Source: Paracoccaceae bacterium (GTDB lineage Bacteria; Pseudomonadota; Alphaproteobacteria; Rhodobacterales; Rhodobacteraceae). From it: a DNA stretch of 51,458 nucleotides. Where the stretch lies: the NCBI GenBank assembly GCA_017852835.1, contig JAFMKS010000011.1:1-51458 (forward strand), given 5' to 3'. Shown here one piece after another: positions 36,407 to 45,861 of the stretch. Position 1 is the first letter of the stretch. The number at the start of each line of letters is the position of its first letter. Both the position numbers and the translations under genes were made by a program. The notes below the pieces were generated by a model. The model worked only from the letters and a program-made list of their open reading frames with translations. It made no database searches and had not been told where the DNA came from.

Positions 36407-39400
36407 ATGTCCCGTTTCATTCATTTACGCGTTCACACGGAATATTCGCTTCTTGAGGGCGCAATGCGTCTACAAAAACTGGCGGGTGTGTGCGCCGATA
36501 TGGACATGCCTGCGGTTGCGGTGACAGACACAAACAATTTATTCGCAGCGCTTGAGTTTTCGATCTACGCGGCGGATGCGGGTGTGCAACCCATTATCGG
36601 GTGTCAATTCGACCTTGCCTTCGAAGATCCCCCCGCACCAGATAAACCAGCACCGTTGGCCCCGATTGTGTTGTTGGCACAAAGCGAAGTTGGGTACGAA
36701 AACCTGATGAAGCTGAATAGTTGTCTTTATGTCGATAAAGGTGGAGCGTTACCACAAATCACCTTTGAACAACTGATACAGCATTCAGAAGATGTCATTT
36801 GCCTGACAGGTGGGGCGTTGGGACCTGTTGGTGAAATTCTGCAACGTGGCGCCCGCACAGCGGCCAAGGCAAAGTTGCAGCAATTTTTGGATATTTTCCA
36901 AGATCGCCTATACGTCGAGCTTCAGCGCCACCCGGGTGAAAATGGACTGCCCGAAGCCGAACAAGCGACCGAGCGTGGATTTATCGAACTGGCCTATGAA
37001 ATGGATATTCCATTGGTTGCAACCAATGACGTCTATTTTCCAAATTCAAATATGTACGAAGCGCATGATGCGCTGATTTGTATTGCGGAAGGCGCCTATG
37101 TTGATCAACAAACACCGCGTCGCCGCTTGACAGCGCAGCACTATTTTACATCTCCCCAAGAAATGGCAACGCTTTTCGCGGATTTGCCCGAGGCTTTGGA
37201 AAATACCGTCGAAATTGCCCAACGCTGTGCGTTTATGGCATACCGTCGTGATCCAATTCTGCCGAAATTTGCCGAGGATGAGGTTCAAGAATTACGTCGT
37301 CAGGCCAAGGCGGGATTGGAAAATCGATTGGCCGTGATCCCCCATGCGACCAGTGTTGAGGAATATGAAAAACGCCTGGAATTCGAATTGGATATTATCG
37401 AAAGAATGGGCTTCCCTGGATATTTCCTGATTGTTGCGGATTTCATCAAATGGGCAAAGGATCACGACATTCCCGTGGGCCCGGGCCGTGGTTCGGGTGC
37501 GGGGTCGTTAGTGGCCTATGCATTGACGATCACGGATTTGGATCCCTTGCGCTATTCGCTTTTGTTCGAACGTTTCTTAAACCCCGAACGGGTTTCGATG
37601 CCTGACTTTGACATCGACTTTTGCATGGACCGCCGAGAAGAGGTGATCCAATACGTGCAGGAAAAATATGGCCGCGATAAAGTGGCCCAAATTATCACAT
37701 TTGGTGCACTTTTATCCAAGGCTGCGGTGCGTGATATTGGGCGCGTTTTGCAAATGCCCTATGGCCAAGTTGACCGCTTGTCAAAAATGATTCCTGTTGA
37801 GGGTGTCAAACCCGTTAGCATTGAAAAAGCCTTGCAGGATGAGCCAAGGCTGAAAGAAGAAGCAAAAGCAGAAGAGGTTGTTGATCGTCTCTTGACCTAT
37901 GGTCAGCAGGTTGAAGGGCTGCTTCGAAATGCATCGACGCACGCGGCGGGTGTTGTGATCGGTGACAGACCGCTTGATGCGCTGGTACCTCTTTACCAAG
38001 ATCCGCGATCTGACATGCCAGCCACGCAATTCAACATGAAATGGGTTGAACAAGCGGGGTTGGTTAAATTCGACTTTCTTGGTTTGAAAACCCTAACTGT
38101 CATTCAAAACGCCGTTGATTTGATCCTGAAGTCGGGCCGGCAGTTGCACATCGCGGAAGATGGTCGTGAACTTTATAAACCTGCTGAGGGTGCAGAAAAC
38201 CAAATCAACGCGATCCCATTAGATGATGAACCCACCTATGATCTGTATTCAGCTGCAAAAACCGTTGCGGTGTTTCAGGTAGAAAGTTCGGGCATGATGG
38301 ATGCGCTAAAGCGTATGAAGCCCACCTGTATCGAAGATATTGTTGCGCTGGTGGCGTTGTACCGACCTGGTCCTATGGAAAATATTCCAACCTATTGCGA
38401 CGTAAAGAACGGCAAGAAAGAGCGTGAGTCTGTCCACCCCTTGATTGATCACATTTTGGAAGAAACCCAAGGGATCATTGTATATCAGGAACAGGTGATG
38501 CAAATCGCGCAGGTCATGGCGGGATATTCATTGGGTGGTGCGGACCTGTTGCGTCGCGCGATGGGTAAAAAAATCAAAGAGGCGATGGACGCCGAACGTC
38601 CAAAGTTTGAAAAAGGTGCCGCTGAAAACGGGGTAGACGTCAAAAAGGCGAGTGAGGTTTTCGATCTACTCGAAAAATTTGCAAACTATGGTTTCAACAA
38701 ATCGCATGCGGCGGCCTACGCTGTGGTGTCCTATCAAACCGCATGGCTGAAGGCGAACCATCCTGTTGAATTTATGGCAGGTGTCATGAATTGCGATATC
38801 CACCTAACCGATAAATTAGCCGTTTATTTTGAAGAGGTTAGAAAAGGGCTGGGTCTGAAATACGTGCCGCCTTGTGTGAACCGATCCGAGGCCAGCTTTG
38901 ACGTTGTTGATGGGGCATTGGTCTATGCCTTGGGCGCATTGAAAAACGTTGGGATCGAGGCGATGCGCCTGATTACCGAGGCCCGTGGCGACAAACCCTT
39001 TGTCAGTTTGTTTGATTTCGCGCGCCGTGTTGATTTGAAACGCGTTGGAAAACGCCCGCTTGAAATGTTGGCACGGGCAGGGGCCTTTGACGTGCTGGAC
39101 GCAAACCGCCGCCGAGTATTTGAAAGCCTTGAAGGTTTGGTGTCCTATTCCGCCGCAATCGCCGAACAAAAATCATCAAATCAGGTGTCTTTGTTTGGTG
39201 AGGCGGGCGAAGATTTGCCCGAACCTCGTCTTGCGCCCGTGACAGATTGGCTGCCCGCCGAACGGTTGTCCGAAGAATTTCGCGCAGTTGGGTTTTATTT
39301 GTCTGGTCACCCGCTGGACGATTATTTGGTTGCCCTGAAACGCAAAGGGGTCATGACCCTGGACGAGGTGATGCACAAAGCGCAATCAGGACCCACAGTT

Positions 39401-39892
39401 GCGAAATTGGCAGGCGTTGTTGCGGGCAGACAGGAACGTAAATCCGCCCGTGGAAATCGCTTTGCATTTTGCCAATTATCCGATCCAACAGGCGCGTACG
39501 AAGTCACACTGTTTTCCGAGGCGTTGGAAAAGTCGCGTGAACATTTGGAAACAGGACAAAAGGTGGTCATCACTGCCGAAGCCACAATGGAGGCTGATCA
39601 GCTCAAATTTCTGGGCCGCTCTGTTGCCCCCGTTGATATTGCTGTGGCGGATTTGGGTTCCAAAGGATTGCGCATTTTTGTTGAGGCAGAGGCCGCTTTC
39701 CCCGCGATTTCGTCTATTTTGGATCAAGCAAATTCACAATCGGGCACTAAGGGGCCCGTTTTCCTATGTTTGTTGAACTCTGAACTGCCCGGTGAAGTTG
39801 AATTGGATGTCGGTCAGGATTTTGTTGTGAACCCGCAAATTAAGGGCGCGCTGAAATCCTTGCCCGGTGTTTTAGAGGTCGAGGACGCCTGA
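36407..39892 (+). CDS. dnaE: DNA polymerase III subunit alpha
   Basis: This is the replicative polymerase subunit, DnaE1 type, 1161 residues. The N-terminal PHP domain begins SRFIHLRVHTEYSLLEGA, followed by the C-family polymerase core with PGRGSGAGSLVAYAL and the catalytic aspartates in MPDFDIDFCMDRR (about residues 398-403). Next come the helix-hairpin-helix region, a C-terminal OB fold (AGVVAGRQERKSARGNRFAF) and a tail domain. The ATG at 36407 is preferred to an in-frame ATG at 36332. It diverges from xdhA. Confidence 0.97.
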   Translation: MSRFIHLRVHTEYSLLEGAMRLQKLAGVCADMDMPAVAVTDTNNLFAALEFSIYAADAGVQPIIGCQFDLAFEDPPAPDKPAPLAPIVLLAQSEVGYENLMKLNSCLYVDKGGALPQITFEQLIQHSEDVICLTGGALGPVGEILQRGARTAAKAKLQQFLDIFQDRLYVELQRHPGENGLPEAEQATERGFIELAYEMDIPLVATNDVYFPNSNMYEAHDALICIAEGAYVDQQTPRRRLTAQHYFTSPQEMATLFADLPEALENTVEIAQRCAFMAYRRDPILPKFAEDEVQELRRQAKAGLENRLAVIPHATSVEEYEKRLEFELDIIERMGFPGYFLIVADFIKWAKDHDIPVGPGRGSGAGSLVAYALTITDLDPLRYSLLFERFLNPERVSMPDFDIDFCMDRREEVIQYVQEKYGRDKVAQIITFGALLSKAAVRDIGRVLQMPYGQVDRLSKMIPVEGVKPVSIEKALQDEPRLKEEAKAEEVVDRLLTYGQQVEGLLRNASTHAAGVVIGDRPLDALVPLYQDPRSDMPATQFNMKWVEQAGLVKFDFLGLKTLTVIQNAVDLILKSGRQLHIAEDGRELYKPAEGAENQINAIPLDDEPTYDLYSAAKTVAVFQVESSGMMDALKRMKPTCIEDIVALVALYRPGPMENIPTYCDVKNGKKERESVHPLIDHILEETQGIIVYQEQVMQIAQVMAGYSLGGADLLRRAMGKKIKEAMDAERPKFEKGAAENGVDVKKASEVFDLLEKFANYGFNKSHAAAYAVVSYQTAWLKANHPVEFMAGVMNCDIHLTDKLAVYFEEVRKGLGLKYVPPCVNRSEASFDVVDGALVYALGALKNVGIEAMRLITEARGDKPFVSLFDFARRVDLKRVGKRPLEMLARAGAFDVLDANRRRVFESLEGLVSYSAAIAEQKSSNQVSLFGEAGEDLPEPRLAPVTDWLPAERLSEEFRAVGFYLSGHPLDDYLVALKRKGVMTLDEVMHKAQSGPTVAKLAGVVAGRQERKSARGNRFAFCQLSDPTGAYEVTLFSEALEKSREHLETGQKVVITAEATMEADQLKFLGRSVAPVDIAVADLGSKGLRIFVEAEAAFPAISSILDQANSQSGTKGPVFLCLLNSELPGEVELDVGQDFVVNPQIKGALKSLPGVLEVEDA

Positions 39893-39991
39893 TCGTCGCG
39901 ATCACGACAAACCCACTGTACCATCCCGAATTTTGTCGATATGGCTAGACGCCTAGGCGCATCGCAATACTTATATGCCAAGGCAGAAGCT

Positions 39992-41647
39992 ATGACTGAT
40001 CAATTCCGTATAAAAATCGCACAATTGAACCCCACCGTTGGGGATTTGCAGGGCAATGCAGCCAAGGCGAAACAGGCGTGGTTGCAAGGCGTAGAGCAAG
40101 GCAGCGATTTTGTAACACTGCCTGAAATGTTCATCACGGGGTATAACACCCAAGATTTGGTGATGAAGCCCGCGTTTCAAAATGATGCGATGAATGCTGT
40201 TCGGGAATTGGCGAAAGAATGCGCCGATGGTCCTGCGCTGGGGATCGGTGGTCCATGGGTAGAAGACGGGGCGCTGTTCAACGCCTATTTCATTCTAAAT
40301 GGTGGCGACATTCAGACGATTGTCAAAAAGCATCATTTGCCGAATGAAACGGTGTTTGATGAGGTGCGCATCTTTGAACCTGGTCAAGTCAGCGGCCCTT
40401 ATGTGATCAATGGTGTGCGCATCGGCAGCCCCGTTTGCGAAGATGCATGGCATAGCGATGTAGTTGAAACGCTTGAAGAGACGGGTGCCGAGTTTTTGTT
40501 CATTCCCAATGGATCGCCCTATTATCGCGGTAAATTGGATGTGCGCCTGAATTTGATGGTGTCCCGCGTTGTCGAAAGCGGTTTGCCTTTGATTTATTTG
40601 AACCTGACAGGTGGACAGGATGATCAAATTTTCGATGGATGTAGCTTTGCCCTGAACCCGGGTGGTGAATTGGCCGCAATGCTGCCGATGTTTGAGGAAA
40701 GCATTACGGAACTAATCCTAAATCGCACAGACCAAGGATGGCGTGTTGCCGATACATTGAAATCCAAGATCCCAGATCAACTAGAGGCGGATTATCACGC
40801 AATGACGATTGCGCTGCGTGATTATTGTGCAAAATCAGGGTTTGGAAAGGTGTTGTTGGGTCTGTCTGGCGGGGTTGATAGCGCGTTGGTCGCCACCATT
40901 GCCGCGGATGCATTGGGTGCGGAAAACGTGCGCTGCATCATGCTGCCCTCGGAATACACATCTGATGAATCCCTGACGGATGCCAAAGATATGGCCGAAA
41001 ATTTGGGGTGCCGATACGATTACTTGCCCATCGCAGAAGGGCGCGCGGCGATTACGAACACACTGGCCCCCTTGTTCGAAGGGACCAATCCAGATTTAAC
41101 AGAGGAAAACATTCAATCCCGTTTGCGCGGGTTATTGTTGATGGCTGTTTCAAATAAGTTTGGTGAAATGCTTTTGACCACGGGAAATAAATCCGAAGTC
41201 GCAGTGGGATACGCCACGATCTATGGCGATATGGCAGGCGGGTATAATCCGATCAAAGATCTGTATAAAACCCGTGTCTTTGACATCTGCCGTTGGCGTA
41301 ATGAACAGCATCGCGATTGGATGCGCGGCCCAGCGGGGGCCGTGATCCCGGCAAATATCATTGAAAAACCACCAAGTGCCGAGTTGCGACCAGATCAGAA
41401 AGACAGTGACAGCCTGCCAGATTACTATGTTCTGGATGGTATTTTGACGATTCTGGTGGATCAGGATGGATCCATCGATGATTGCGTCGCAGCAGGATTC
41501 CCCAAGGAAGACGCGCTGCGCGTTCAGCATCTGCTTTACATCAGTGAATATAAACGGTTCCAATCCGCCCCGGGCGCACGTTTATCACCCAAGGCATTTT
41601 GGTTGGATCGCCGTTACCCGATTGTCAATCGTTGGCGCGAGCGCTGA
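39992..41647 (+). CDS. nadE: Glutamine-dependent NAD+ synthase
   Basis: NadE makes NAD+ from nicotinate adenine dinucleotide. The 551-residue protein joins an N-terminal nitrilase-type glutaminase (catalytic E in TLPEMFITGY, K in VKKHHLPNETVFDE, C in GSPVCEDAWH) to a C-terminal ATP-pyrophosphatase synthetase (GLSGGVDSALVATI at about 289-302; TTGNKSEVAVGY). The ATG at 39992 is chosen for homology; a weak AAGG lies about 8 bases upstream and an in-frame ATG at 39941 is unlikely. NAD+ supply suits the NAD-linked xanthine dehydrogenase nearby, but this looks coincidental. Confidence 0.95.
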   Translation: MTDQFRIKIAQLNPTVGDLQGNAAKAKQAWLQGVEQGSDFVTLPEMFITGYNTQDLVMKPAFQNDAMNAVRELAKECADGPALGIGGPWVEDGALFNAYFILNGGDIQTIVKKHHLPNETVFDEVRIFEPGQVSGPYVINGVRIGSPVCEDAWHSDVVETLEETGAEFLFIPNGSPYYRGKLDVRLNLMVSRVVESGLPLIYLNLTGGQDDQIFDGCSFALNPGGELAAMLPMFEESITELILNRTDQGWRVADTLKSKIPDQLEADYHAMTIALRDYCAKSGFGKVLLGLSGGVDSALVATIAADALGAENVRCIMLPSEYTSDESLTDAKDMAENLGCRYDYLPIAEGRAAITNTLAPLFEGTNPDLTEENIQSRLRGLLLMAVSNKFGEMLLTTGNKSEVAVGYATIYGDMAGGYNPIKDLYKTRVFDICRWRNEQHRDWMRGPAGAVIPANIIEKPPSAELRPDQKDSDSLPDYYVLDGILTILVDQDGSIDDCVAAGFPKEDALRVQHLLYISEYKRFQSAPGARLSPKAFWLDRRYPIVNRWRER

Positions 41648-41653
41648 TACGTT

Positions 41654-41926
41654 TCAATTATCGTTGATATCGTGATCAAAGGTTTGAACGTTTCCTTTGG
41701 AGAATTTGAAAACCTGTCGCAGCAAAACCCAACTGATCATTGACGCAATCGCAAAAAGCAGCATCAGATATTGCGCCGACATCGTGATCCCAAGCGCAAG
41801 CGTTATGCCTGTGACAATCGAGCCAAATCCAAAGCCCAAGAACAAATAGGACGGCATCATCAGTGCAAGTAGCATTAACACTATGCCGAATGCCACCCAT
41901 GCCCATCATGTTTCAATGATTGCCAT
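41654..41926 (-). pseudogene. NfeD-like membrane protein gene with an opal codon at position 7
   Basis: From the ATG at 41926 the frame reads MAIIET, then TGA (41906-41908), then WAWVAFGIVLMLLALMMPSY and on to FKFSKGNVQTFDHDINDN, a complete short NfeD protein of 90 codons. Relatives have Trp-Trp at this position, so TGG to TGA is the simplest lesion. Re-initiation at a downstream Met (41896) would give 80 residues but would lose part of the first helix. The partner SPFH gene upstream is also broken, which supports real decay. Confidence 0.78.
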
Positions 41927-42856
41927 TATCCGCGTCCTTTCAACATTTTAAACGCATATGCAAGGGCATCCAATGCGTTTGCGGGCAAGATCACCGTTTG
42001 ATTGCCCTCGCTGTTCCCGACGGTCAACCTGCTTAAGAGCAACTTGATATTGCGCGGCCTCAATCCCGTTTTCTGCGATGGCTTGTGCAACAACGGATGT
42101 TGCAAATGCTTCGGCTTCGACCTGAATGCGGCGTGCTTTGGCGATCTGCTCGGCTTCGTAAAGTTGCGCATCAGCGGCCAATTCAACTGCACGCTTTCGC
42201 CCCTCGGCTTCGGTGACTTGGGCACGGCATGCGCGCTCTGCATTCAACTGCTGTAGCATGGCCGCACGCGTCGCATCATCCAAGTTCACATCAAGAATTT
42301 CGGCGCGGGTGACTTCGATCCTCCAATCATCCACCATCGTGGCGACAGAGGCGCGAATTTTTTCAATCAGATCGTTACGATTTGACTGAACCTCATCCAA
42401 TTCCATTTTACCGATTTCACTACGCACAATACCCGCAACCGTTGTTGCGATGGCATCGTCCACATCGCGGATGCGATAGACGGTTTTTTCAGGTTGCGTG
42501 ATGCGGTAAAACACACTTGTCTCCACCTTCAACAAAACGTTGTCAGCGGTGATGGCATCCTAAATCGCCGTGGGTAACTGGCGTTCTAAAACCGAGATTT
42601 TATGTGCCACGCGATCCAGATAGGGAACAATCAAATTGATACCTGGGTCCAGAACGCTGTGCAGGCGACCAAAACGTTCAACCACATGTTTTTCTGATTG
42701 TGGGACGATGCGTATGCCCAGCACCATTGCGGAAATAATCGCTATCGTCAGCAAGACAATAACAATGTTTTCACCCAATAGCTGAAATATCAGTTCCGGT
42801 AAAACGGCATCGTTCATGTGTAATGCTCGCTCATAACCCAAATCAAAGATGTGCAT
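41926..42856 (-). pseudogene. SPFH/band-7 (stomatin, QmcA-like) gene with amber codon and frameshift
   Basis: The first 99 codons encode an N-terminal membrane helix and the start of a band-7 domain (GIRIVPQSEKHVVERFGRLH, LDRVAHKISVLERQLPTAI), then TAG at 42560-42562 where relatives have Gln (AIQD). The same frame resumes as DAITADNVLLKVETSVFYRI and covers most of the SPFH domain and coiled coil (DDAIATTVAGIVRSEIGKM, AEQIAKARRIQVEAEAFA). At about 42023-42027 homology jumps to another frame that ends TVGNSEGNQTVILPANALDA and KMLKGRG. The gene end overlaps the nfeD start (TAATG). Two lesions make function unlikely. A start at 42817 is also possible. Confidence 0.85.
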
Positions 42857-42916
42857 TTATTCGCTGCGGGTCAAGGATTGGTTGGTGTTGCGGCATTGCT
42901 TTGGTATAGATGCGTT

Positions 42917-44170
42917 ATGTTTGCTTTGTGTCGCGATTGCACGAAAATCACGGAAAACACCCGAAGGTGCACCCATTGTGCCTCGCCTCGTGTATTTGTG
43001 CATCCCGAGCTTTTTTCGCTTGGGATTGCGCATATGGATTGTGATGCATTTTACGCAAGTGTTGAAAAACGCGATAATCCCGAATTGGCGGATAAACCCG
43101 TGATCGTGGGCGGTGGACGGCGCGGTGTGGTTTCCGCAGCATGCTATGTGGCCCGCATTCGGGGTGTGAAGTCCGCAATGCCTATGTTTCAAGCATTGAA
43201 AAAATGCCCAGATGCCGTTGTCGTCAAACCACGGATGGACGTTTACGCAGCGGTTTCAAAAGAAATCCGCAAGATGATGGAGGAGTTGACGCCCGCGATT
43301 GAACCTGTTTCCTTGGATGAGGCATTCTTGGACCTGCGCGGAACCGAAAAATTGCACGGCCATCCCCCCGCTGTGATGTTGGCGCGGTTGGTCAAACGGA
43401 TGCGGGAAGAACTGGGCATTGGGGGATCCATCGGCCTGTCACATAACAAATTTTTGGCAAAAATCGCTTCGGATTTGGACAAACCCCAAGGATTTTCTGT
43501 GATTGGGCAGGCGGAAACACAACAGTTTTTAAATGATAAACCTGTGCGCCTTATTTGGGGTGTGGGTAGCACGACACAAGATGCGTTGGAACGTGCTGGG
43601 ATACGTCTATTTTCCGATCTGCTGCGATGGGAGAGAGAGGATTTGCATGCCCGTTTCGGCTCAATGGGTGAACGCCTGTGGCATTTGGCGCGGGGTCAAG
43701 ATAAACGGCGGGTTTCGCGCAATGCGCCCATTAAATCGATTTCCAACGAAACCACATTTTTTGAGGATACTGCCGATCGCGAGATACTGCTCGGGCATCT
43801 TTGGCGAATGTGTGAAAAGGCGACGGATCGCGCCAAAGCGCGTGAATTGGCAGGGGCGGTTGCGACGCTCAAACTGAAGACAACAAAACACGGTACACTA
43901 ACCCGTCGCGTGACACTGCGCGATCCAACGCAAATGGCAGAAACCCTTTTCCAAGCGACTAAATCGCTGTTTGATCAGGTGGACCATAAACAGGGGTATC
44001 GTTTGATTGGTGCGGGTTTGTCGCAATTGCATCCAGATACGCTTGCCGATCGCACACCCGATTTGCTAGACCCGATGGCGGCGCAGCGCGCAACGGTTGA
44101 ACGCGCGCGCGACGAAATTCGCAAAAAATTTGGAAGCGATGCAATCATCAAGGGCCGCAGCCTGCGGTAA
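42917..44170 (+). CDS. dinB: DNA polymerase IV with N-terminal zinc-ribbon-like segment
   Basis: This is a Y-family translesion polymerase of 417 residues. The polymerase core starts at IAHMDCDAFYASVEKRDNP (D41, D43) and has the acidic pair D134/E135 in PVSLDEAFLDL, a helix-hairpin-helix thumb and the little-finger domain. Before it lies a 30-residue cap with two CxxC pairs (C5/C8, C18/C21) that looks like a small zinc ribbon, a form I recall from alphaproteobacterial DinB. The ATG at 42917 is chosen to include it; an upstream in-frame start at 42851 overlaps the divergent SPFH gene. Confidence 0.93.
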   Translation: MFALCRDCTKITENTRRCTHCASPRVFVHPELFSLGIAHMDCDAFYASVEKRDNPELADKPVIVGGGRRGVVSAACYVARIRGVKSAMPMFQALKKCPDAVVVKPRMDVYAAVSKEIRKMMEELTPAIEPVSLDEAFLDLRGTEKLHGHPPAVMLARLVKRMREELGIGGSIGLSHNKFLAKIASDLDKPQGFSVIGQAETQQFLNDKPVRLIWGVGSTTQDALERAGIRLFSDLLRWEREDLHARFGSMGERLWHLARGQDKRRVSRNAPIKSISNETTFFEDTADREILLGHLWRMCEKATDRAKARELAGAVATLKLKTTKHGTLTRRVTLRDPTQMAETLFQATKSLFDQVDHKQGYRLIGAGLSQLHPDTLADRTPDLLDPMAAQRATVERARDEIRKKFGSDAIIKGRSLR

Positions 44171-44171
44171 G

Positions 44172-45056
44172 TTATTCAGCGGCCAATGGCAATTCTGGTG
44201 CGCCCAACCGCGCGATCCCCTCAACCGCCTGAAGCAATTTTTCGCGGGTTTCTGTGAATCGATCGCTTGGCGCCACTTGAGCTTCATTCAGATAGATACC
44301 ACGATCAATTTCAATCTGAATGGCATGCTGATTTGCCGAGGGGCGTCCATAGTGTTGGGTAATAAAGGCCCCAGCAAAGGGTGTGTTGCGCGCGGTTTTT
44401 AGGCCCGCGTTTGCAAAACAGGCCTCAACCTCTTCGACCAGCGCGCGGGACGCGGATGATCCATGGCGATCCCCGATCACGATTTCAGGGGGTGTTACGA
44501 GTTTTGACGGCGATGAAACGGCATCATGTGGCATTGAATGCACGTCAATTAACACACTGTAACCATGACGTAATTTCGCGGCTTTTAAAAGGCGCAGCAA
44601 TGCGTCGTGATAGGGACGCCAATATGTGCGTAGGCGATCCTTGGCCTCTTGCATCGGGATTTTGCCGCGATAGATGGGGCGGCCATTTGCAACGACGCGG
44701 GGGATCACGCCAAGGCCCGATGATATTCGGGGGTTTTGCCCGCGGGTTTGGGCGCCATTCACAATGGCAGGGTCCAGTTCATCTGCCGAGCGATTTAAAT
44801 CCACAAACGCTCGGGGGGCATGTGCCAGCAAAAGTGGTGCGCCAAATTCAGGTACATAGTCGATCAGCTGATCCACATAGGCATCTTCTGAGGATCGTAG
44901 GGTCACAGGATCAAGAATCGATTGCCCCTTAAATGTGTTGGAATAGTCACGCCCGCTGTGCGGAGAGGCAAAAACAACCGCCGACTCCCATACCTTTGGG
45001 GCCAATATCTTGTATGCAGGGGTGGTTTCTGACCTAATATCCATAAGAGTCATCAT
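44172..45056 (-). CDS. N-formylglutamate amidohydrolase family protein
   Basis: This 294-residue protein has the family features VVFASPHSGRDYSNTF (zinc-site histidine), RSSEDAYVDQLIDYVP, AHAPRAFVDLNRSADELDP, YSVLIDVHSMPHDA and NQHAIQIEIDRGIYLNE. The family includes HutG-type N-formylglutamate deformylases of histidine degradation, but no other hut gene is nearby and many members have untested substrates. Start choice is uncertain between the tandem ATGs at 45056 and the one at 45044; no strong ribosome site precedes either. Confidence 0.86.
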   Translation of the reverse strand: MMTLMDIRSETTPAYKILAPKVWESAVVFASPHSGRDYSNTFKGQSILDPVTLRSSEDAYVDQLIDYVPEFGAPLLLAHAPRAFVDLNRSADELDPAIVNGAQTRGQNPRISSGLGVIPRVVANGRPIYRGKIPMQEAKDRLRTYWRPYHDALLRLLKAAKLRHGYSVLIDVHSMPHDAVSSPSKLVTPPEIVIGDRHGSSASRALVEEVEACFANAGLKTARNTPFAGAFITQHYGRPSANQHAIQIEIDRGIYLNEAQVAPSDRFTETREKLLQAVEGIARLGAPELPLAAE

Positions 45057-45085
45057 AGACTAAAAACATTCTCGCGCAAAAGCCC

Positions 45086-45114
45086 TTGATCCTCTTGGAA
45101 CAAGGTTTTATAGA
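45086..45114 (+). promoter_or_regulatory. Predicted sigma-70 promoter for tRNA-Val
   Basis: TTGATC (45086-45091) and TATAGA (45109-45114) are separated by 17 bases, about 60 bases upstream of the tRNA. Between promoter and tRNA lies a hairpin, GGCGCGG/CCGCGCC (45124-45142), followed by CCATTTTTT (to 45151), which looks terminator-like but is in the precursor leader. Confidence 0.5.
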
Positions 45115-45172
45115 CCCTCCACCGGCGCGGGAAATCCGCGCCCCATTTTTTGGGGCTCGCTCGTTACGGTAT

Positions 45173-45247
<75 letters not shown>

Positions 45248-45320
45248 TGAATTCACTGCCTCAATACTGAGGCGACCTGCCAATGGCGCATTTGACGCGC
45301 CGCGAATGAAGGAGACGGCC

Positions 45321-45446
45321 ATGAAGGTCAAAAACTCACTCCGCTCGCTGAAGCAGCGTCACCGCGACTGCCGTGTCGTGCGCCGTAAGGGCCGCGTATA
45401 CGTCATTAACAAGACGCAACGCCGTTTCAAAGCCCGTCAGGGTTAA
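45321..45446 (+). CDS. rpmJ: 50S ribosomal protein L36
   Basis: This is a 41-residue basic protein, [17 protein letters not shown] followed by [19 protein letters not shown] and ending KARQG. It is the longer L36 type found in alphaproteobacteria: the C-rich zinc-binding pattern (C-x2-C, C, H) of short L36 is reduced to a single Cys, so it is the zinc-independent form. GGAG lies 7 bases before the ATG. It is transcribed after tRNA-Val and ends with a strong terminator. Confidence 0.95.
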   Translation: MKVKNSLRSLKQRHRDCRVVRRKGRVYVINKTQRRFKARQG

Positions 45447-45470
45447 GAGCTTTGTCCCAGTAGGGACCCT

Positions 45471-45503
45471 AAAAAAACCCCACCTTTTGGGTGGGGTTTT
45501 TTT
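45471..45503 (+). terminator. Rho-independent terminator of rpmJ
   Basis: A 14-base-pair stem, AAAAAAACCCCACC (45471-45484) with GGTGGGGTTTTTTT (45490-45503), has a TTTTG loop and the T-run inside the stem. It is symmetrical enough to act in both directions. Confidence 0.95.
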
Positions 45504-45505
45504 GT

Positions 45506-45861
45506 ATCTATAGGGTGTCTGTGTCGCGTCCGTAAAACTCGGTATCACGTCGGTGCGAAAGTTAACGAAGTGTGAATGTGATTTTATGCGAACGAATTTA
45601 ATTTTTACAACAAAGCGTTGTTAGGCGAATACCGCCATAGTTGTAGATTATCAAAATTCATACGTTTCTGTCACCGCCGACGGTGTTAAATTTTGAAATC
45701 AATTCCCAAGACTGATCTTAAACCCTTGAGCGATTTTGGATTTCGTCTCGTTTGGGCGAACATTCGGTTCGCCCAGACGATTTTCGCGGGAATATTTTTG
45801 GGGTTGCAAATAATTCAAAAAATGGAATATGTTTGCAGCATTCATAAAAGGACTCAAATCA
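45506..45861 (+). other. Gene-free stretch with hairpins and an internal terminator; possible small RNA or long 5' leader
   Basis: No convincing protein frame is present between the rpmJ terminator and the small membrane protein gene (starting 45862). The sequence is AT-rich and contains AACAA/TTGTT (45609-45622) and CACCG/CGGTG (45672-45685) hairpins. It ends in a strong terminator-like hairpin at 45749-45779. That hairpin needs a transcript to end, and the upstream rpmJ transcript already has its own terminator, so an independent RNA of roughly 100 to 200 bases is possible. Alternatively it is an attenuated leader of the membrane protein gene. Confidence 0.35.
45749..45784 (+). terminator. 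Terminator-like hairpin upstream of the small membrane protein gene
   Basis: There is a 13-base-pair stem with one G-U pair, CGTTTGGGCGAAC (45749-45761) and GTTCGCCCAGACG (45767-45779), with a 5-base loop, followed by ATTTT. It lies about 80 bases before the next ATG, so it would end an upstream RNA or attenuate the membrane protein gene. Confidence 0.7.

Noticed and set aside
39951..39960. Palindrome CGCCTAGGCG between dnaE and nadE
   Set aside because: It is only 10 bases with no T tract or partner sites, too short to support a function.
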